DNA of 64,000 nucleotides from JASGKO01 sp049840595 (GTDB taxonomy: Bacteria > Verrucomicrobiota > Verrucomicrobiia > Chthoniobacterales > Chthoniobacteraceae), in assembly GCA_049840595.1 (NCBI GenBank), contig JASGKO010000041.1, positions 1 through 64,000 on the forward strand. Reading direction: 5' to 3'. Made by a program: the position numbers and the translations under genes. Position 1 is the stretch's first letter, and every line of letters begins with the position of its first letter. Below the pieces are notes generated by a model, which was not told where the DNA came from, made no database searches, and saw only the letters and a list, made by a program, of their open reading frames with translations. Of the stretch, positions 17,259 through 26,844 are shown piece by piece.

Positions 17259-18662
17259 ATGGCCGGCAAGACCCTCTACGACAAGTTGTGGGACGCCCAC
17301 CTCGTCAAGCAGCGTGAGGACGGCACCGCGTTGTTGTACATCGACCGCCACTTATTGCACGAAGTCACCTCGCCCCAGGCCTTCGAAGGCCTGCGCTTCG
17401 CCGGCCGCAAACCCTGGCGCCTCGACGCCAACCTGGCCACCCCGGATCACAACGTCCCCACCACCGACCGTTCCGGCCCGATCGAGGACGAAGTCTCCCG
17501 CATCCAGGTCCAAACCCTCGATGACAACTGCGACGAATTCGGCATCGTCGAATTCAAAATGCATGATCATCGCCAAGGCATCGTGCACGTAGTTGGCCCG
17601 GAGCAGGGCGCCACCTTGCCCGGCATGACCATCGTCTGCGGCGACTCCCACACCGCCACCCACGGCGCATTCGGCGCATTGGCTCACGGCATCGGCACCT
17701 CCGAAGTGGAGCACGTGCTCGCCACCCAATGCCTGATCCAGAAAAAAATGAAAGCCATGCTGATCCGCGTTGACGGCAAACTCGGCACTGGCGTCACCGC
17801 GAAAGATGTCGTGCTCGCCATCATCGCCAAAATCGGCACTGCCGGCGGCACCGGCTACGCCATCGAATTCGCCGGCCAGGTACTGCGCGACCTGTCCATG
17901 GAAGGCCGCATGACCATCTGCAACATGGCCATCGAAGCAGGCGCCCGCGCCGGCATGGTGGCGGTGGACGACAAAACCATCGCCTATTTCGAAGGCCGCC
18001 CGTACGCACCCAAAGGAGCTAACTGGGACAAAGCCGTGGCTTACTGGAAAACCCTGACCAGCGACGCCGACGCCAAATTCGACGCAGTGGTGGAATTGAA
18101 CGGCAGCGAGATCCAGCCGCAAGTCAGCTGGGGCACCTCGCCGGAAATGGTGGTGGCCATCGACGAAAGGCTGCCGGACCCGGACAAGGAAAACGACCCG
18201 GTAAAAGCCGACGGCATGCGTCGCGCCTACGAATACATGGGTCTGAAACCCGGCATGAAAATGTCGGACGTGGTACCGGACCGCGTCTTCATCGGTTCTT
18301 GCACCAACTCTCGTATCGAGGATTTGCGTGCCGCCGCCGAAGTCGCGAAAGGCCGCAAAGTATCGAGCAAAGTGAAACAAGCGATGGTGGTGCCGGGCTC
18401 CGGCCTGGTGAAACAGCAGGCCGAAAAGGAAGGCCTGGACAAGATCTTTATCGAAGCGGGCTTCGAATGGCGTGAACCAGGCTGCTCCATGTGCCTGGCC
18501 ATGAACGCCGACCGGTTGGGCGAGGGCGAGCACTGCGCCTCCACCTCCAACCGCAATTTCGAAGGTCGGCAGGGCTACGGTGGTCGCACGCATTTGGTGA
18601 GCCCAGCCATGGCTGCTGCTGCCGCAGTCGCCGGTCATTTCGTTGACGTACGCAGTTTGTAA
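17259..18662 (+). CDS. leuC: 3-isopropylmalate dehydratase large subunit
   Basis: Aconitase-family [4Fe-4S] enzyme that isomerises 2- to 3-isopropylmalate with LeuD in leucine synthesis. 467 aa. MAGKTLYDKLWDAHLV start, NVPTTDRSG, MTIVCGDSHTATHGAFGALA (first cluster region), VFIGSCTNSRIEDLRAAA (first Cys), and EPGCSMCLAMN (the CxxC pair). All three cluster cysteines are present. 11 nt before leuD. Confidence 0.97.
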   Translation: MAGKTLYDKLWDAHLVKQREDGTALLYIDRHLLHEVTSPQAFEGLRFAGRKPWRLDANLATPDHNVPTTDRSGPIEDEVSRIQVQTLDDNCDEFGIVEFKMHDHRQGIVHVVGPEQGATLPGMTIVCGDSHTATHGAFGALAHGIGTSEVEHVLATQCLIQKKMKAMLIRVDGKLGTGVTAKDVVLAIIAKIGTAGGTGYAIEFAGQVLRDLSMEGRMTICNMAIEAGARAGMVAVDDKTIAYFEGRPYAPKGANWDKAVAYWKTLTSDADAKFDAVVELNGSEIQPQVSWGTSPEMVVAIDERLPDPDKENDPVKADGMRRAYEYMGLKPGMKMSDVVPDRVFIGSCTNSRIEDLRAAAEVAKGRKVSSKVKQAMVVPGSGLVKQQAEKEGLDKIFIEAGFEWREPGCSMCLAMNADRLGEGEHCASTSNRNFEGRQGYGGRTHLVSPAMAAAAAVAGHFVDVRSL

Positions 18663-18673
18663 GGAGAGCGATC

Positions 18674-19321
18674 ATGGAAAAATTTACTGAATTCACCGGC
18701 ATCGTCGCGCCCCTCGACCGCGCCAACGTCGACACCGACTTGATCATTCCCAAGCAATTCCTGAAATCGATCAAGCGCGCCGGCTTCGGCCCCAACCTGT
18801 TTGACGAATTGCGTTACCTGGACGAAGGCCAGCCGGGGCAGGACAACTCCAAGCGCCCGATCAATCCGGACTTCGTGTTGAACCTGCCGCGCTACAAAGG
18901 CGCCCAGGTGTTGCTGGCCCGCCGCAACTTCGGCTGCGGTTCCAGCCGGGAACATGCCCCCTGGGCGTTGACCGACTTCGGATTCCGCACCGTATTGGCC
19001 CCCAGCTTTGCCGACATTTTCTTTAACAATAGCTTTAAGAATGCTTTGTTACCGATTGTTTTATCAGAGGAAATTATTGATCAATTGTTCAAGGAAGTGG
19101 CGGCAAACGAAGGCTACAAATTGACCGTCGATCTGGCGAACCAGCAGATCATCAAACCCGATGGCACCAAAATCCCGTTCGAGGTTGACGAGTTTCGCAA
19201 GCATTGCCTGTTGAACGGCCTGGATGACATCGGCCTCACCTTGCAAGACGCCGACGCGATTCGTGCATACGAGGCCAAACGTCAGCAGGAAGCCCCTTGG
19301 TTGTTTGGCGCAATCAAATAA
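18674..19321 (+). CDS. leuD: 3-isopropylmalate dehydratase small subunit
   Basis: Swivel-domain partner of LeuC. 215 aa, standard length: FTGIVAPLDRANVDTDLIIP, QFLKSIKRAGFG, LARRNFGCGSSREHAPWALT (substrate-binding loop) and APSFADIFFNNSFKNALLPI. A strong GGAGAG lies before the ATG. Followed by a short AT-rich gap of 48 nt and leuB. Confidence 0.97.
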   Translation: MEKFTEFTGIVAPLDRANVDTDLIIPKQFLKSIKRAGFGPNLFDELRYLDEGQPGQDNSKRPINPDFVLNLPRYKGAQVLLARRNFGCGSSREHAPWALTDFGFRTVLAPSFADIFFNNSFKNALLPIVLSEEIIDQLFKEVAANEGYKLTVDLANQQIIKPDGTKIPFEVDEFRKHCLLNGLDDIGLTLQDADAIRAYEAKRQQEAPWLFGAIK

Positions 19322-19369
19322 ATTCAATAAGTTAAAAACATTATTTAAAGTTATTACTAAGGATTGCTC

Positions 19370-20455
19370 ATGACCAAGAAACTACTGATCCTGGCCGGTG
19401 ACGGCATCGGCCCCGAGATCATGGCGGAAGCGGTGAAGGTGCTGCAGTTCCTCAACGACCAGGAAAGCCTGGGCCTGGAACTGGAGCATGGTTTGCTGGG
19501 CGGCAGCGCCATTGATGCCACCGGCGGTCCGCTGCCGGAAGCCACATTGAAACTGGCAAAGGAAGCCGATTCCATCCTGCTGGGCGCCGTGGGCGGCCCG
19601 AAATGGGAACCGCTGCCGATCGCGATTCGTCCGGAAAAAGGCCTGCTGGGCATTCGTTCCGCGCTGGAACTGTTCGCCAATTTGCGCCCTGCGATTTTGT
19701 ACCCGCAACTGGCCAGCGCTTCCAGCCTGAAACCTGAACTGGTGGCAGGTCTGGATATCCTGATCGTGCGCGAGCTGGTGGGTGGCATGTACTTCGGCAA
19801 GCCGCGCGGTATTCGTACACTGGAAAACGGCGAGCGTGAAGGCTTCAACACGCTGACCTACACCGAATCCGAGATCGTACGCATCGGCCGCATCGGCTTC
19901 GAAATGGCGCGCAAGCGCAACAAGAAACTGTGCTCGGTGGACAAGGCCAACGTGCTGGAAGCCACTGAACTCTGGCGTGAAATCATGAGCGGCCTCAACA
20001 AGGAATATCCGGACGTGCAGCTCAGCCATATGTACGTGGACAACGCCGCCATGCAGTTGGTGCGTGCACCCAAACAATTCGACGTCATGGTTACCGAAAA
20101 CATGTTTGGCGATATTTTGTCGGACGCTGCGGCAATGCTCACCGGTTCCATCGGCATGCTGCCGTCGGCCTCTTTGGACAAGACCGGCAAGGGCATGTAT
20201 GAACCCTGTCACGGTTCCGCGCCGGACATCGCGGGCAAAGGCATTGCCAACCCGCTGGCCACCATTCTGTCCGCCGCCATGTTGTTGCGTTATTCCCTGA
20301 ATCAGGGCAGAGTTGCTGACCGTATCGAGCAGGCCGTCAGCACCGTGCTGGACCAGGGTTTCCGTACCGGCGACATCTACACCGAAGGCACGCAGAAAGT
20401 CGGCACAGCCCAGATGGGTGAAGCCGTGTTGAACGCATTGCGCGCGCAGAAGTGA
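19370..20455 (+). CDS. leuB: 3-isopropylmalate dehydrogenase
   Basis: NAD-dependent oxidative decarboxylation of 3-isopropylmalate. 361 aa from MTKKLLILAGDGIGPEIMAE. LLGAVGGPKWE, VRELVGGMYFGKPRG, the catalytic Tyr region YTESEIVRIGRIGFEMAR, then MYVDNAAMQL and NMFGDILSDAAAMLTGSIGM (metal Asp residues), and the NAD region EPCHGSAPDIAGKGIANPLA. ATG 19370 is preferred to an upstream TTG because of AAGGA at the right distance. Confidence 0.97.
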   Translation: MTKKLLILAGDGIGPEIMAEAVKVLQFLNDQESLGLELEHGLLGGSAIDATGGPLPEATLKLAKEADSILLGAVGGPKWEPLPIAIRPEKGLLGIRSALELFANLRPAILYPQLASASSLKPELVAGLDILIVRELVGGMYFGKPRGIRTLENGEREGFNTLTYTESEIVRIGRIGFEMARKRNKKLCSVDKANVLEATELWREIMSGLNKEYPDVQLSHMYVDNAAMQLVRAPKQFDVMVTENMFGDILSDAAAMLTGSIGMLPSASLDKTGKGMYEPCHGSAPDIAGKGIANPLATILSAAMLLRYSLNQGRVADRIEQAVSTVLDQGFRTGDIYTEGTQKVGTAQMGEAVLNALRAQK

Positions 20456-20516
20456 CAGGCACACGCTAAGCAGTAAATTGAAATCCCATAACTAAAAAAT
20501 CCACAAGCAGGTTGTT

Positions 20517-21539
20517 ATGAGCAAGACATATGATGTTGCAGTCGTTGGTGCCACCGGTGCGGTAGGCGACACCATGATCCGCGTTCTCGAAGAGCGCAAT
20601 TTTCCAGTTGGTAAACTCTATGCCCTGGCCAGCGAGCGTTCGGCCGGCAAGATTGTCCAATTCAAGGGCCAGAACATTCGCGTGGAAAATCTGGCAACGT
20701 TCGATTTCTCCAAAGTGCAGATCGGTCTGTTCTCCGCCGGCGGTTCCATTTCCGAAGAGTTCGCGCCGAAAGCCGCGGCTGCGGGCTGTATCGTGATCGA
20801 CAACACCTCGCATTTCCGTTACGAAGCGGACATCCCGTTGGTGGTGCCGGAAGTGAACCCGCACAAAATCGCCGAGTACAAAACTCGCGGCATCATCGCC
20901 AACCCGAACTGCTCCACCATTCAAATGCTGGTGGCGCTGAAACCGATTCACGACGCGGTGGGCATCGAGCGTATCAACGTTGCAACTTATCAGGCGGTAT
21001 CCGGCACCGGTAAAGAGGCGATCGAGGAACTGGCGAAACAAACTGCCGACATCCTCAACGGTCAGCCCATTTCCGCGGAAGTGTATCCGAAGCAGATCGC
21101 GTTCAACGTGCTGCCACACATCGACGTGTTCCAGGAAAACGGCTACACCAAGGAAGAAATGAAGATGGTGTGGGAAACCAAGAAAATCATGGGCGACGAG
21201 TCCATCGTGGTGAACCCCACCTGCGTGCGCGTGCCGGTTTTCTTCGGTCATTCCGAAGCGGTGCACATCGAAACCCGCAAGAAAATTACGGCGGCTGAGG
21301 TGCGTGCGTTGTTGGCCAAGGCACCGGGTGTCACCTTGCTGGATGAGCGCAAGCCTGGCGGTTATGCAACTCCGGTGACCGAGGCTGCAGACCACGACGA
21401 CACCTTCGTCAGCCGGATCCGGGAAGACATTTCCCACCCGCGCGGCATCAACCTGTGGGTCGTGTCCGACAACGTTCGCAAGGGCGCGGCCACCAACAGC
21501 GTGCAAATCGCCGAAGTGTTGATAAAACAGTACATATAA
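20517..21539 (+). CDS. asd: Aspartate-semialdehyde dehydrogenase
   Basis: NADPH-dependent reduction of aspartyl phosphate, the branch to lysine, threonine and methionine. 340 aa. VAVVGATGAVGDTMIRVLEE (nucleotide-binding loop), SAGGSISEEFAPKAAAAGC, NPNCSTIQMLVALKPIHD with the catalytic Cys, YQAVSGTGKEAIEEL, NPTCVRVPVFFGHSEAVHIE (catalytic His at its end region). Standard place between leuB and fimV. Confidence 0.96.
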   Translation: MSKTYDVAVVGATGAVGDTMIRVLEERNFPVGKLYALASERSAGKIVQFKGQNIRVENLATFDFSKVQIGLFSAGGSISEEFAPKAAAAGCIVIDNTSHFRYEADIPLVVPEVNPHKIAEYKTRGIIANPNCSTIQMLVALKPIHDAVGIERINVATYQAVSGTGKEAIEELAKQTADILNGQPISAEVYPKQIAFNVLPHIDVFQENGYTKEEMKMVWETKKIMGDESIVVNPTCVRVPVFFGHSEAVHIETRKKITAAEVRALLAKAPGVTLLDERKPGGYATPVTEAADHDDTFVSRIREDISHPRGINLWVVSDNVRKGAATNSVQIAEVLIKQYI

Positions 21540-21557
21540 TCGATACTTGCCTTCATC

Positions 21558-21622
21558 TTGTCAGGCAGGTTCTCGAATAATGGGCTAACCCCGTCACGAT
21601 TGTTCAAGAATTTGCCTGACAA
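21558..21622 (+). terminator. Inverted repeat after asd, possible terminator/structure
   Basis: TTGTCAGGCA at 21558-21567 and TGCCTGACAA at 21613-21622 are perfect 10-nt inverted arms with a 45-nt spacer. There is no clear U-run, so a simple Rho-independent terminator is unlikely. The rest of the 279-bp asd-fimV spacer shows no open frame; AAGGAATAGAG just before ATG 21819 is the fimV ribosome-binding site. Confidence 0.35.
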
Positions 21623-21818
21623 CGTCGAATTGAAAGCTATCCTTATTAGTTAGGGGTAGCTTCCATTCAAGAGACTATCCTGCTTGAAACGCTTGTTGCA
21701 CGTAGGGGCTCGCCTTCGTTACGCCGTCAGGGCACATCCCATCTATCAGTGACCAACAACGCCAAATACAAAGGGATAGCGTCGCTGTCCAGTGGTCGAA
21801 AAAACAAAGGAATAGAGA

Positions 21819-24800
21819 ATGGTTCGTAAACTTGCCGCTGCTTTGCTGGGTGTAGGAGTACTCATTCCCGGATTGGCCAACGCGCTGGGCCTGGGCGAGA
21901 TCAAGCTGAACTCTGCCCTCAGCGAACCGCTGGACGCCGAGATCGAACTGGTGCAGGTACGGGAGCTGACCGGCACCGAAATCCTGCCGTCGCTGGCCAA
22001 CAGCGGTGATTTCGAATCGGCCGGTGTTGAACGTTCCCAGTTTCTGACTGACCTCAAATTCGAAGTGACGGTGAATGAAAAGGGCAAGTCCTTCATTCGC
22101 GTCCGTTCCACCAAACCGGTTAAAGAACCGTTCCTGAATTTCCTGGTGGAAGTGAACTGGCCCGCAGGCCGTCTGTTGCGGGAATACACCCTGTTCCTGG
22201 ATCCACCGATTTATAACGCCCAGCGCAGCAAGGCACCCGTGAGCGCGCCGAAGGCATCGGCTCCCGCACCAGCGCCGCGTCAGGCTGCAGCACCTGCCAG
22301 CCGTCCTGCGCCTGCACCGGCAGCAGAGCCGGCACCCTTTACCGAATCTGAAGAACCTGCCGCTGAACCTGCATCTGCCGGCGGCGCTGGCAGCCACAGG
22401 ATTGGCGCCAATGACAGCCTGTGGAGCATCGCGCAGGAATTGAAACCGTCGAACGACGTCAGCATCCACCAGACCATGATTGCGCTGCAGCGGATCAATC
22501 CGGATGCATTCATAAACGACAATATCAATCTGCTGAAAAAGGGCCAGGTGCTGCGCGCGCCCAGCACTGAAGAAGCGCAACAGGTTTCGTCCCGCGAAGC
22601 CATGGAAATGGTGGCCGAACAGAATCGCGCGTGGCGTGAGCGTGTAGCCACCCGTAAAGGTGGCGCTGCGCAACCCGAAGCCCGCCAGATCGACCTGACC
22701 GGCCGCAGTCTGGATCAGGAGCCGACCCAGGCGCCGCCATCGGATGAAGGCCGCCTGAAATTGCTGTCTGGTACTGGCGGCGAAGGTGAGAACGGGCAGG
22801 GCGGTACTGAAGCCGGTGGCGGCGGTGAGCTGCGCAACAAGCTGGCGGTGGCCGAGGAAAATGCCGACAAATTCAAGCTGGAAAACGAAGATCTGAAGGT
22901 CAAGATGAATGACCTATCAGACCAGTTGAAGACGTCCGAAAAAGTGCTGACGCTGAAAGATCAGCAGATTGCAGCGCTGCAGACCAAACTGGCGGAGATG
23001 GAAGCCAAGCAGAAGGAAGCGGCCGCTGCAGCCAAGAACCAGCCAGCGCCCGCAGCTGAATCCAAACCCGCAGTGCCGGCTGAACAGCCCAAACAGCCCG
23101 AAGCCAAACAACCGGAGCCTGAAGCCGTCGCCCCGGTAAACGCCGAAATCGAAGAAACCCCGCCGGCCGCGGAAACGACTCAGCCGGACGTGGATTTCAA
23201 CTATCAGGAAGAAACCAAACCGGAAGCCAAGCAGCCGGAACCGCAGCAGCCTGAAGCGGCCGCACCCCAGACTGCCGCTGAGCCCTCGGTTGGTGAGCCT
23301 TCCGCTGAAGAACCCGCAGCTGAACCCGAATCTTTGCCGGAGCAACCCGCCACTGGCGCCGAGTTGGCCCAGCCTGGTTCGGAACCCATCGTGGTAGAGG
23401 AAAAACCGGTCGTCGTGGAGCAGCCGCAAACGGCAGAGCCCGCTCATCCGGCCGCTGGTTCAAAACCAGCAGAGCAGGATCTGATTACCCAACTGATCTC
23501 GAATCCGCTGTATCTGGGGATCGGCGCAGGCGCCATCGTGCTGTTGCTGGTGGCCGGTGCGATGGCCATGCGCCGCAAGAAAGCCAATGGCGATGCTCTG
23601 GATGACGCCCTGGTGGAAGACTTCCAGATGCCGGAAGCCGGTGCCGGTGAAGGCCCCGACGATATGGACATGGACTTCGACGAGCCTGTCGATGCGGTGG
23701 CCGACATCGCAGACGCTGCCCGCGAAGAAACCGTGCCGCAGACATCTGATGTCATTGGCGAAGCCGATATCTACATCGCTTATGGCCGCTATCCGCAAGC
23801 CATCGAAATGCTGCAGAAAGCCGCCGCCAAAGAACCGGATCGCGCTGATATCCGCCTGAAGCTGTGTGAAGTGAGCGCAGAAGCCAAGGAAAACGACACC
23901 TTCCTGACCCATTACCGCGCCCTGCAAGGCATCGGTGATACTCAGGCATTGCGTCGCGCTGATGATCTGCGTAACCGTCTGGGTCTGGCGGTACCGGCTG
24001 CGGCCGCGGCTGCAACCGCCGCTTTTGCTGCACCCGACGATGCCACCCTGATTGCACCGCCGGCGGAAGAAGAATCCCTGGATTTCGACATCGCCGAATC
24101 CGCACCGGCCGCTGCCGCGCTGGAACCGGAATCCGATGGTGGTCTGGACTTCGACCTGAGCGATCTGGAAGACACCGGCGCCCGCTTTGCCGAGCCTGCC
24201 CCGATCAAAGAAGAAGATGCCGGCCTGGACTTCGACCTGAGTCTGGATCTGGCCGACACCGAAGAATCCGCTCCCGCCATTGCGCGCGACAACGATGGGA
24301 TGGACTTCGATTTCGACTTGGCAGAATCCGAGCCCGCCGCAAAAATCGGTGGTGATGCCGGATTGGATTTTGATTCCGAGTTTTCGCTGGATTCAGTGGA
24401 AGAGCCGGTCAAACAGTCCTCCGGTCTGGACTTCGATTCTGACTTGAGCCTGGATTTCGATCGGGTGGAAACATCCGATGCCGCCAGCCCGGTCGCCGAC
24501 GACAACAGCCTGGACTTCGACCTGGATTTCGATACCGGTTCCACTCAGGCTCCGTCCGCACCGCAACCGGTCGATGACGATCGCACCATCGCGTTCACGC
24601 CGTCGACATCGCTGGATTTCAGCACCGGAGCAGACGAACCGTCGCTGAATGCGCAATCGGCCGCGCAGCTGGCCGATGAACTGGATCTGGGTGGCGATTT
24701 CCTCAGCCACGAAGAGCCGTCGTTCGATTCCGATGCCACCGTGCGCGCTCCTTCGCTGGGTGGTACCGATTTCAATTTCGAACCGACTCCGGTGGTTCCG

Positions 24801-25040
24801 CCAGTTGCTCCGGTTGCGGCCGCTCCGTCTTTCGCAGCCAATGATCAGATCGACAGTGGCGACGAGCTGGACTTCCTGGCCGATGCCGATGAAACCTCCA
24901 CCAAGCTGGACCTGGCCCGCGCCTATATCGACATGGGCGATCGCGATGGTGCCAAGGACATCCTGGACGAGGTGATGATCGAAGGCAGCGACAGTCAGAA
25001 GCAGGAAGCACGGGATCTGCTGAACCGCCTGGAGGCTTGA
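21819..25040 (+). CDS. fimV: FimV polar hub protein
   Basis: 1,073-aa inner-membrane protein that organises type IV pili and the cell pole in Pseudomonas-like bacteria. A signal peptide (MVRKLAAALLGVGVLIPGLANA) precedes the periplasmic N domain (GLGEIKLNSALSEPLDAEIE). A LysM-like region follows (GANDSLWSIAQELKPS, residues 190-245), then coiled coil (about 340-400), a long Pro/Ala/Glu-rich linker, one transmembrane helix near residue 565 (LYLGIGAGAIVLLLVAGAMA), and a cytoplasmic acidic part with repeated GLDFDL-type motifs. TPR-like helices occur near 650 (YIAYGRYPQAIEMLQKAAAK) and at the C-terminal FimV domain (DLARAYIDMGDRDGAKDILD). A strong terminator follows. Confidence 0.95.
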   Translation: MVRKLAAALLGVGVLIPGLANALGLGEIKLNSALSEPLDAEIELVQVRELTGTEILPSLANSGDFESAGVERSQFLTDLKFEVTVNEKGKSFIRVRSTKPVKEPFLNFLVEVNWPAGRLLREYTLFLDPPIYNAQRSKAPVSAPKASAPAPAPRQAAAPASRPAPAPAAEPAPFTESEEPAAEPASAGGAGSHRIGANDSLWSIAQELKPSNDVSIHQTMIALQRINPDAFINDNINLLKKGQVLRAPSTEEAQQVSSREAMEMVAEQNRAWRERVATRKGGAAQPEARQIDLTGRSLDQEPTQAPPSDEGRLKLLSGTGGEGENGQGGTEAGGGGELRNKLAVAEENADKFKLENEDLKVKMNDLSDQLKTSEKVLTLKDQQIAALQTKLAEMEAKQKEAAAAAKNQPAPAAESKPAVPAEQPKQPEAKQPEPEAVAPVNAEIEETPPAAETTQPDVDFNYQEETKPEAKQPEPQQPEAAAPQTAAEPSVGEPSAEEPAAEPESLPEQPATGAELAQPGSEPIVVEEKPVVVEQPQTAEPAHPAAGSKPAEQDLITQLISNPLYLGIGAGAIVLLLVAGAMAMRRKKANGDALDDALVEDFQMPEAGAGEGPDDMDMDFDEPVDAVADIADAAREETVPQTSDVIGEADIYIAYGRYPQAIEMLQKAAAKEPDRADIRLKLCEVSAEAKENDTFLTHYRALQGIGDTQALRRADDLRNRLGLAVPAAAAAATAAFAAPDDATLIAPPAEEESLDFDIAESAPAAAALEPESDGGLDFDLSDLEDTGARFAEPAPIKEEDAGLDFDLSLDLADTEESAPAIARDNDGMDFDFDLAESEPAAKIGGDAGLDFDSEFSLDSVEEPVKQSSGLDFDSDLSLDFDRVETSDAASPVADDNSLDFDLDFDTGSTQAPSAPQPVDDDRTIAFTPSTSLDFSTGADEPSLNAQSAAQLADELDLGGDFLSHEEPSFDSDATVRAPSLGGTDFNFEPTPVVPPVAPVAAAPSFAANDQIDSGDELDFLADADETSTKLDLARAYIDMGDRDGAKDILDEVMIEGSDSQKQEARDLLNRLEA

Positions 25041-25092
25041 TCCAGTCGGAGAGCATCCCTAACATGCGGCCCTTGATCAGAGCCGCGCTGAC

Positions 25093-25116
25093 AAAAGAGG
25101 GCTTCGGCCCTCTTTT
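25093..25116 (+). terminator. Rho-independent terminator after fimV
   Basis: AAAAGAGGGC, loop TTCG, GCCCTCTTTT: a perfect 10-bp stem with a UUCG tetraloop followed by TTTTCGTTTTC. It can act in both directions because of the flanking A and T tracts. Confidence 0.9.
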
Positions 25117-25171
25117 CGTTTTCAGGCCTTTCTAAAAGCACTGCTTCCCATCCAGTGGAGATCTTTTCCGA

Positions 25172-25960
25172 ATGCGAATCGCGCTAGGCGTGGAATACGA
25201 CGGCAGCTCGTTCGGCGGCTGGCAACGCCAGGGCCACGATCCCAATACTGTGCAGGAAAAGCTGGAAAAAGCGCTGTCCCGCGTGGCGAATCACGACGTG
25301 GGCGTATTTTGCGCCGGCCGCACCGATGCCGGCGTGCACGGCGTAGGGCAGGTGGTGCATTTCGATACCGAATCCGTGCGCCCGCTGCATGGTTGGATCT
25401 TCGGTTGCAACACCAATCTGCCGGATAGTATTTCCGTGCGCTGGGCCAAAGTGGTCCGCGACGATTTTCATGCCCGCTATTCCGCCAAGGCGCGCGCCTA
25501 CCGTTTTGTCATCTACAACCATCCGGTGCGACCGGCGTTGGGCATCAAACATTTGTGCTGGAATTTCCGGCCGCTGGAACTGGAACCCATGCAACAGGCA
25601 TCGCGCTTTTTGCTGGGGGAACATGATTTCAGTGCGTTTCGTGCCCAGGGCTGCCAGGCCAAATCCCCGATCAAGGAAGTGCAGAAACTGGAGCTGTACC
25701 GGCGCGGCAATCTGATCGTCATCGACATTCAGGCCACGGCGTTTCTGCATCATATGGTGCGCAATATCGCCGGCGTGCTGATGGCGATTGGCGCGGGTAA
25801 ATACCCGGTGGCGTGGGCGAAAGAAGTGCTGGAGTCCCGCGACCGCACCCAGGGTGCTCCCACCGCGGCGCCTTATGGGTTGTACTTTATGCGGGTGCAT
25901 TACCCCGAGCATTTTGAGATTCCATCCGCTGAACCGGACGCGCCGTTCATGCCGCTTTAG
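25172..25960 (+). CDS. truA: tRNA pseudouridine(38-40) synthase
   Basis: Isomerises uridines 38-40 of the tRNA anticodon arm. 262 aa: RIALGVEYDGSSFGGWQRQG, FCAGRTDAGVHGVGQVVHFD with the catalytic Asp in GRTDAGVH, FHARYSAKARAYRFVIYN, CQAKSPIKEVQKL and ATAFLHHMVRNIAGVLMAIG. Standard position between fimV and trpF. Confidence 0.96.
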   Translation: MRIALGVEYDGSSFGGWQRQGHDPNTVQEKLEKALSRVANHDVGVFCAGRTDAGVHGVGQVVHFDTESVRPLHGWIFGCNTNLPDSISVRWAKVVRDDFHARYSAKARAYRFVIYNHPVRPALGIKHLCWNFRPLELEPMQQASRFLLGEHDFSAFRAQGCQAKSPIKEVQKLELYRRGNLIVIDIQATAFLHHMVRNIAGVLMAIGAGKYPVAWAKEVLESRDRTQGAPTAAPYGLYFMRVHYPEHFEIPSAEPDAPFMPL

Positions 25961-25972
25961 CGCTGGAGCGCT

Positions 25973-26104
25973 TCCTTTGGGCGGTATCCCGCTACAGATT
26001 CCTTTGCTGTTCGCGGGCTTTCCTTTGGACGAAGGCAGAGCTCCTTTGGTAACCAGAGGCGCTCCTTTAGGCCGGTATGGTGCTCCTTTGCGAATTGCGG
26101 GCTT
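25973..26104. repeat. 21-bp-phased TCCTTTG repeat array
   Basis: TCCTTTG (once TCCTTTA) recurs at 25973, 26000, 26021, 26042, 26063 and 26084: one 27-bp step, then four exact 21-bp steps. Units are often preceded by GC. The other 12 to 14 bases of each unit vary. On the minus strand each unit reads CAAAGGAGC, or in one frame a KGAP-x-x-x heptapeptide. It occupies most of the 254-bp truA-trpF spacer; no other gene is seen there. Confidence 0.8.
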
Positions 26105-26214
26105 CGTTAAGACGATAATCCGCTCCAATTGCTTGATATTGTTCCTTAATCCGCACCTCCGGTTCTCCCGCGAAGTCTGGTAAACTGCCTACCCCCGCTT
26201 ATTCCGAGGTCCCC

Positions 26215-26844
26215 GTGGTTACCAGGGTCAAAATCTGCGGCATCACCCGTCCCGAAGACGCATTGGCAGCTGCCCGCGCAGGCGCCGACGCCATCGGCTT
26301 CGTGTTTTACCGCCCCAGCCCGCGCAATGTGGCGCCGGAGCAGGCCGCGGCCATCGTCCGCGATCTGCCCCCCTTCGTGACCACAGTGGGTCTGTTTGTT
26401 GACGCGCCGGTGGAATGGGTTGAGTCGGTCATGCATACTGTGCCGCTGGATTTGTTACAGTTCCACGGCGACGAACCCGAGTCCTACTGCAGCCGCTTCC
26501 GCACGCCCTATATCAAAGCCATCCGTATGCGCGACGATATCGACCTGCATCAGCAGGCGCGGCTCTATCACAGCAGTCGTGGCCTGCTGCTGGATACGTT
26601 TGTGGCGGGCACGGCGGGCGGCACCGGGCAGACTTTCGACTGGACGCGTATCCCCAAGGATCTGGCAAAACCGGTGATCCTGGCCGGTGGTTTGACCCCC
26701 GCAAATGTGGCCGATGCGGTTCGCCAGACGCAACCCTGGGCGGTGGACGTCAGCGGTGGAGTGGAGCAATCCAAAGGCATTAAAGATTCAGCTTTGATCG
26801 ATGCATTCATGCAAGGAGTACACAGTGGCTCTCAACGAGCGTGA
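26215..26844 (+). CDS. trpF: Phosphoribosylanthranilate isomerase
   Basis: TIM-barrel enzyme of tryptophan synthesis. 209 aa from a GTG start: VKICGITRPEDALAAARAGA (catalytic Cys), AIGFVFYRPSPRNV, TVGLFVDAPVEWV, LLQFHGDEPESYC, LLLDTFVAGTAGGTGQTFDW (catalytic Asp), ILAGGLTPANVADAV and AVDVSGGVEQSKGIKD. Overlaps trpB by 20 nt. Confidence 0.95.
   Translation: MVTRVKICGITRPEDALAAARAGADAIGFVFYRPSPRNVAPEQAAAIVRDLPPFVTTVGLFVDAPVEWVESVMHTVPLDLLQFHGDEPESYCSRFRTPYIKAIRMRDDIDLHQQARLYHSSRGLLLDTFVAGTAGGTGQTFDWTRIPKDLAKPVILAGGLTPANVADAVRQTQPWAVDVSGGVEQSKGIKDSALIDAFMQGVHSGSQRA

Noticed and set aside
17352..18638. 428-aa minus-strand open frame over leuC
   Set aside because: Shadow of leuC; Gly/His/Ala-rich with no recognisable motif.
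19382..21506. Long minus-strand frames over leuB and asd
   Set aside because: Antisense shadows of two well-conserved genes.
25973..26104. Possible CRISPR or iteron array before trpF
   Set aside because: The conserved part is only 7 bp, spacers are 14 bp, and no cas or replication genes are nearby; reported instead as a phased repeat.
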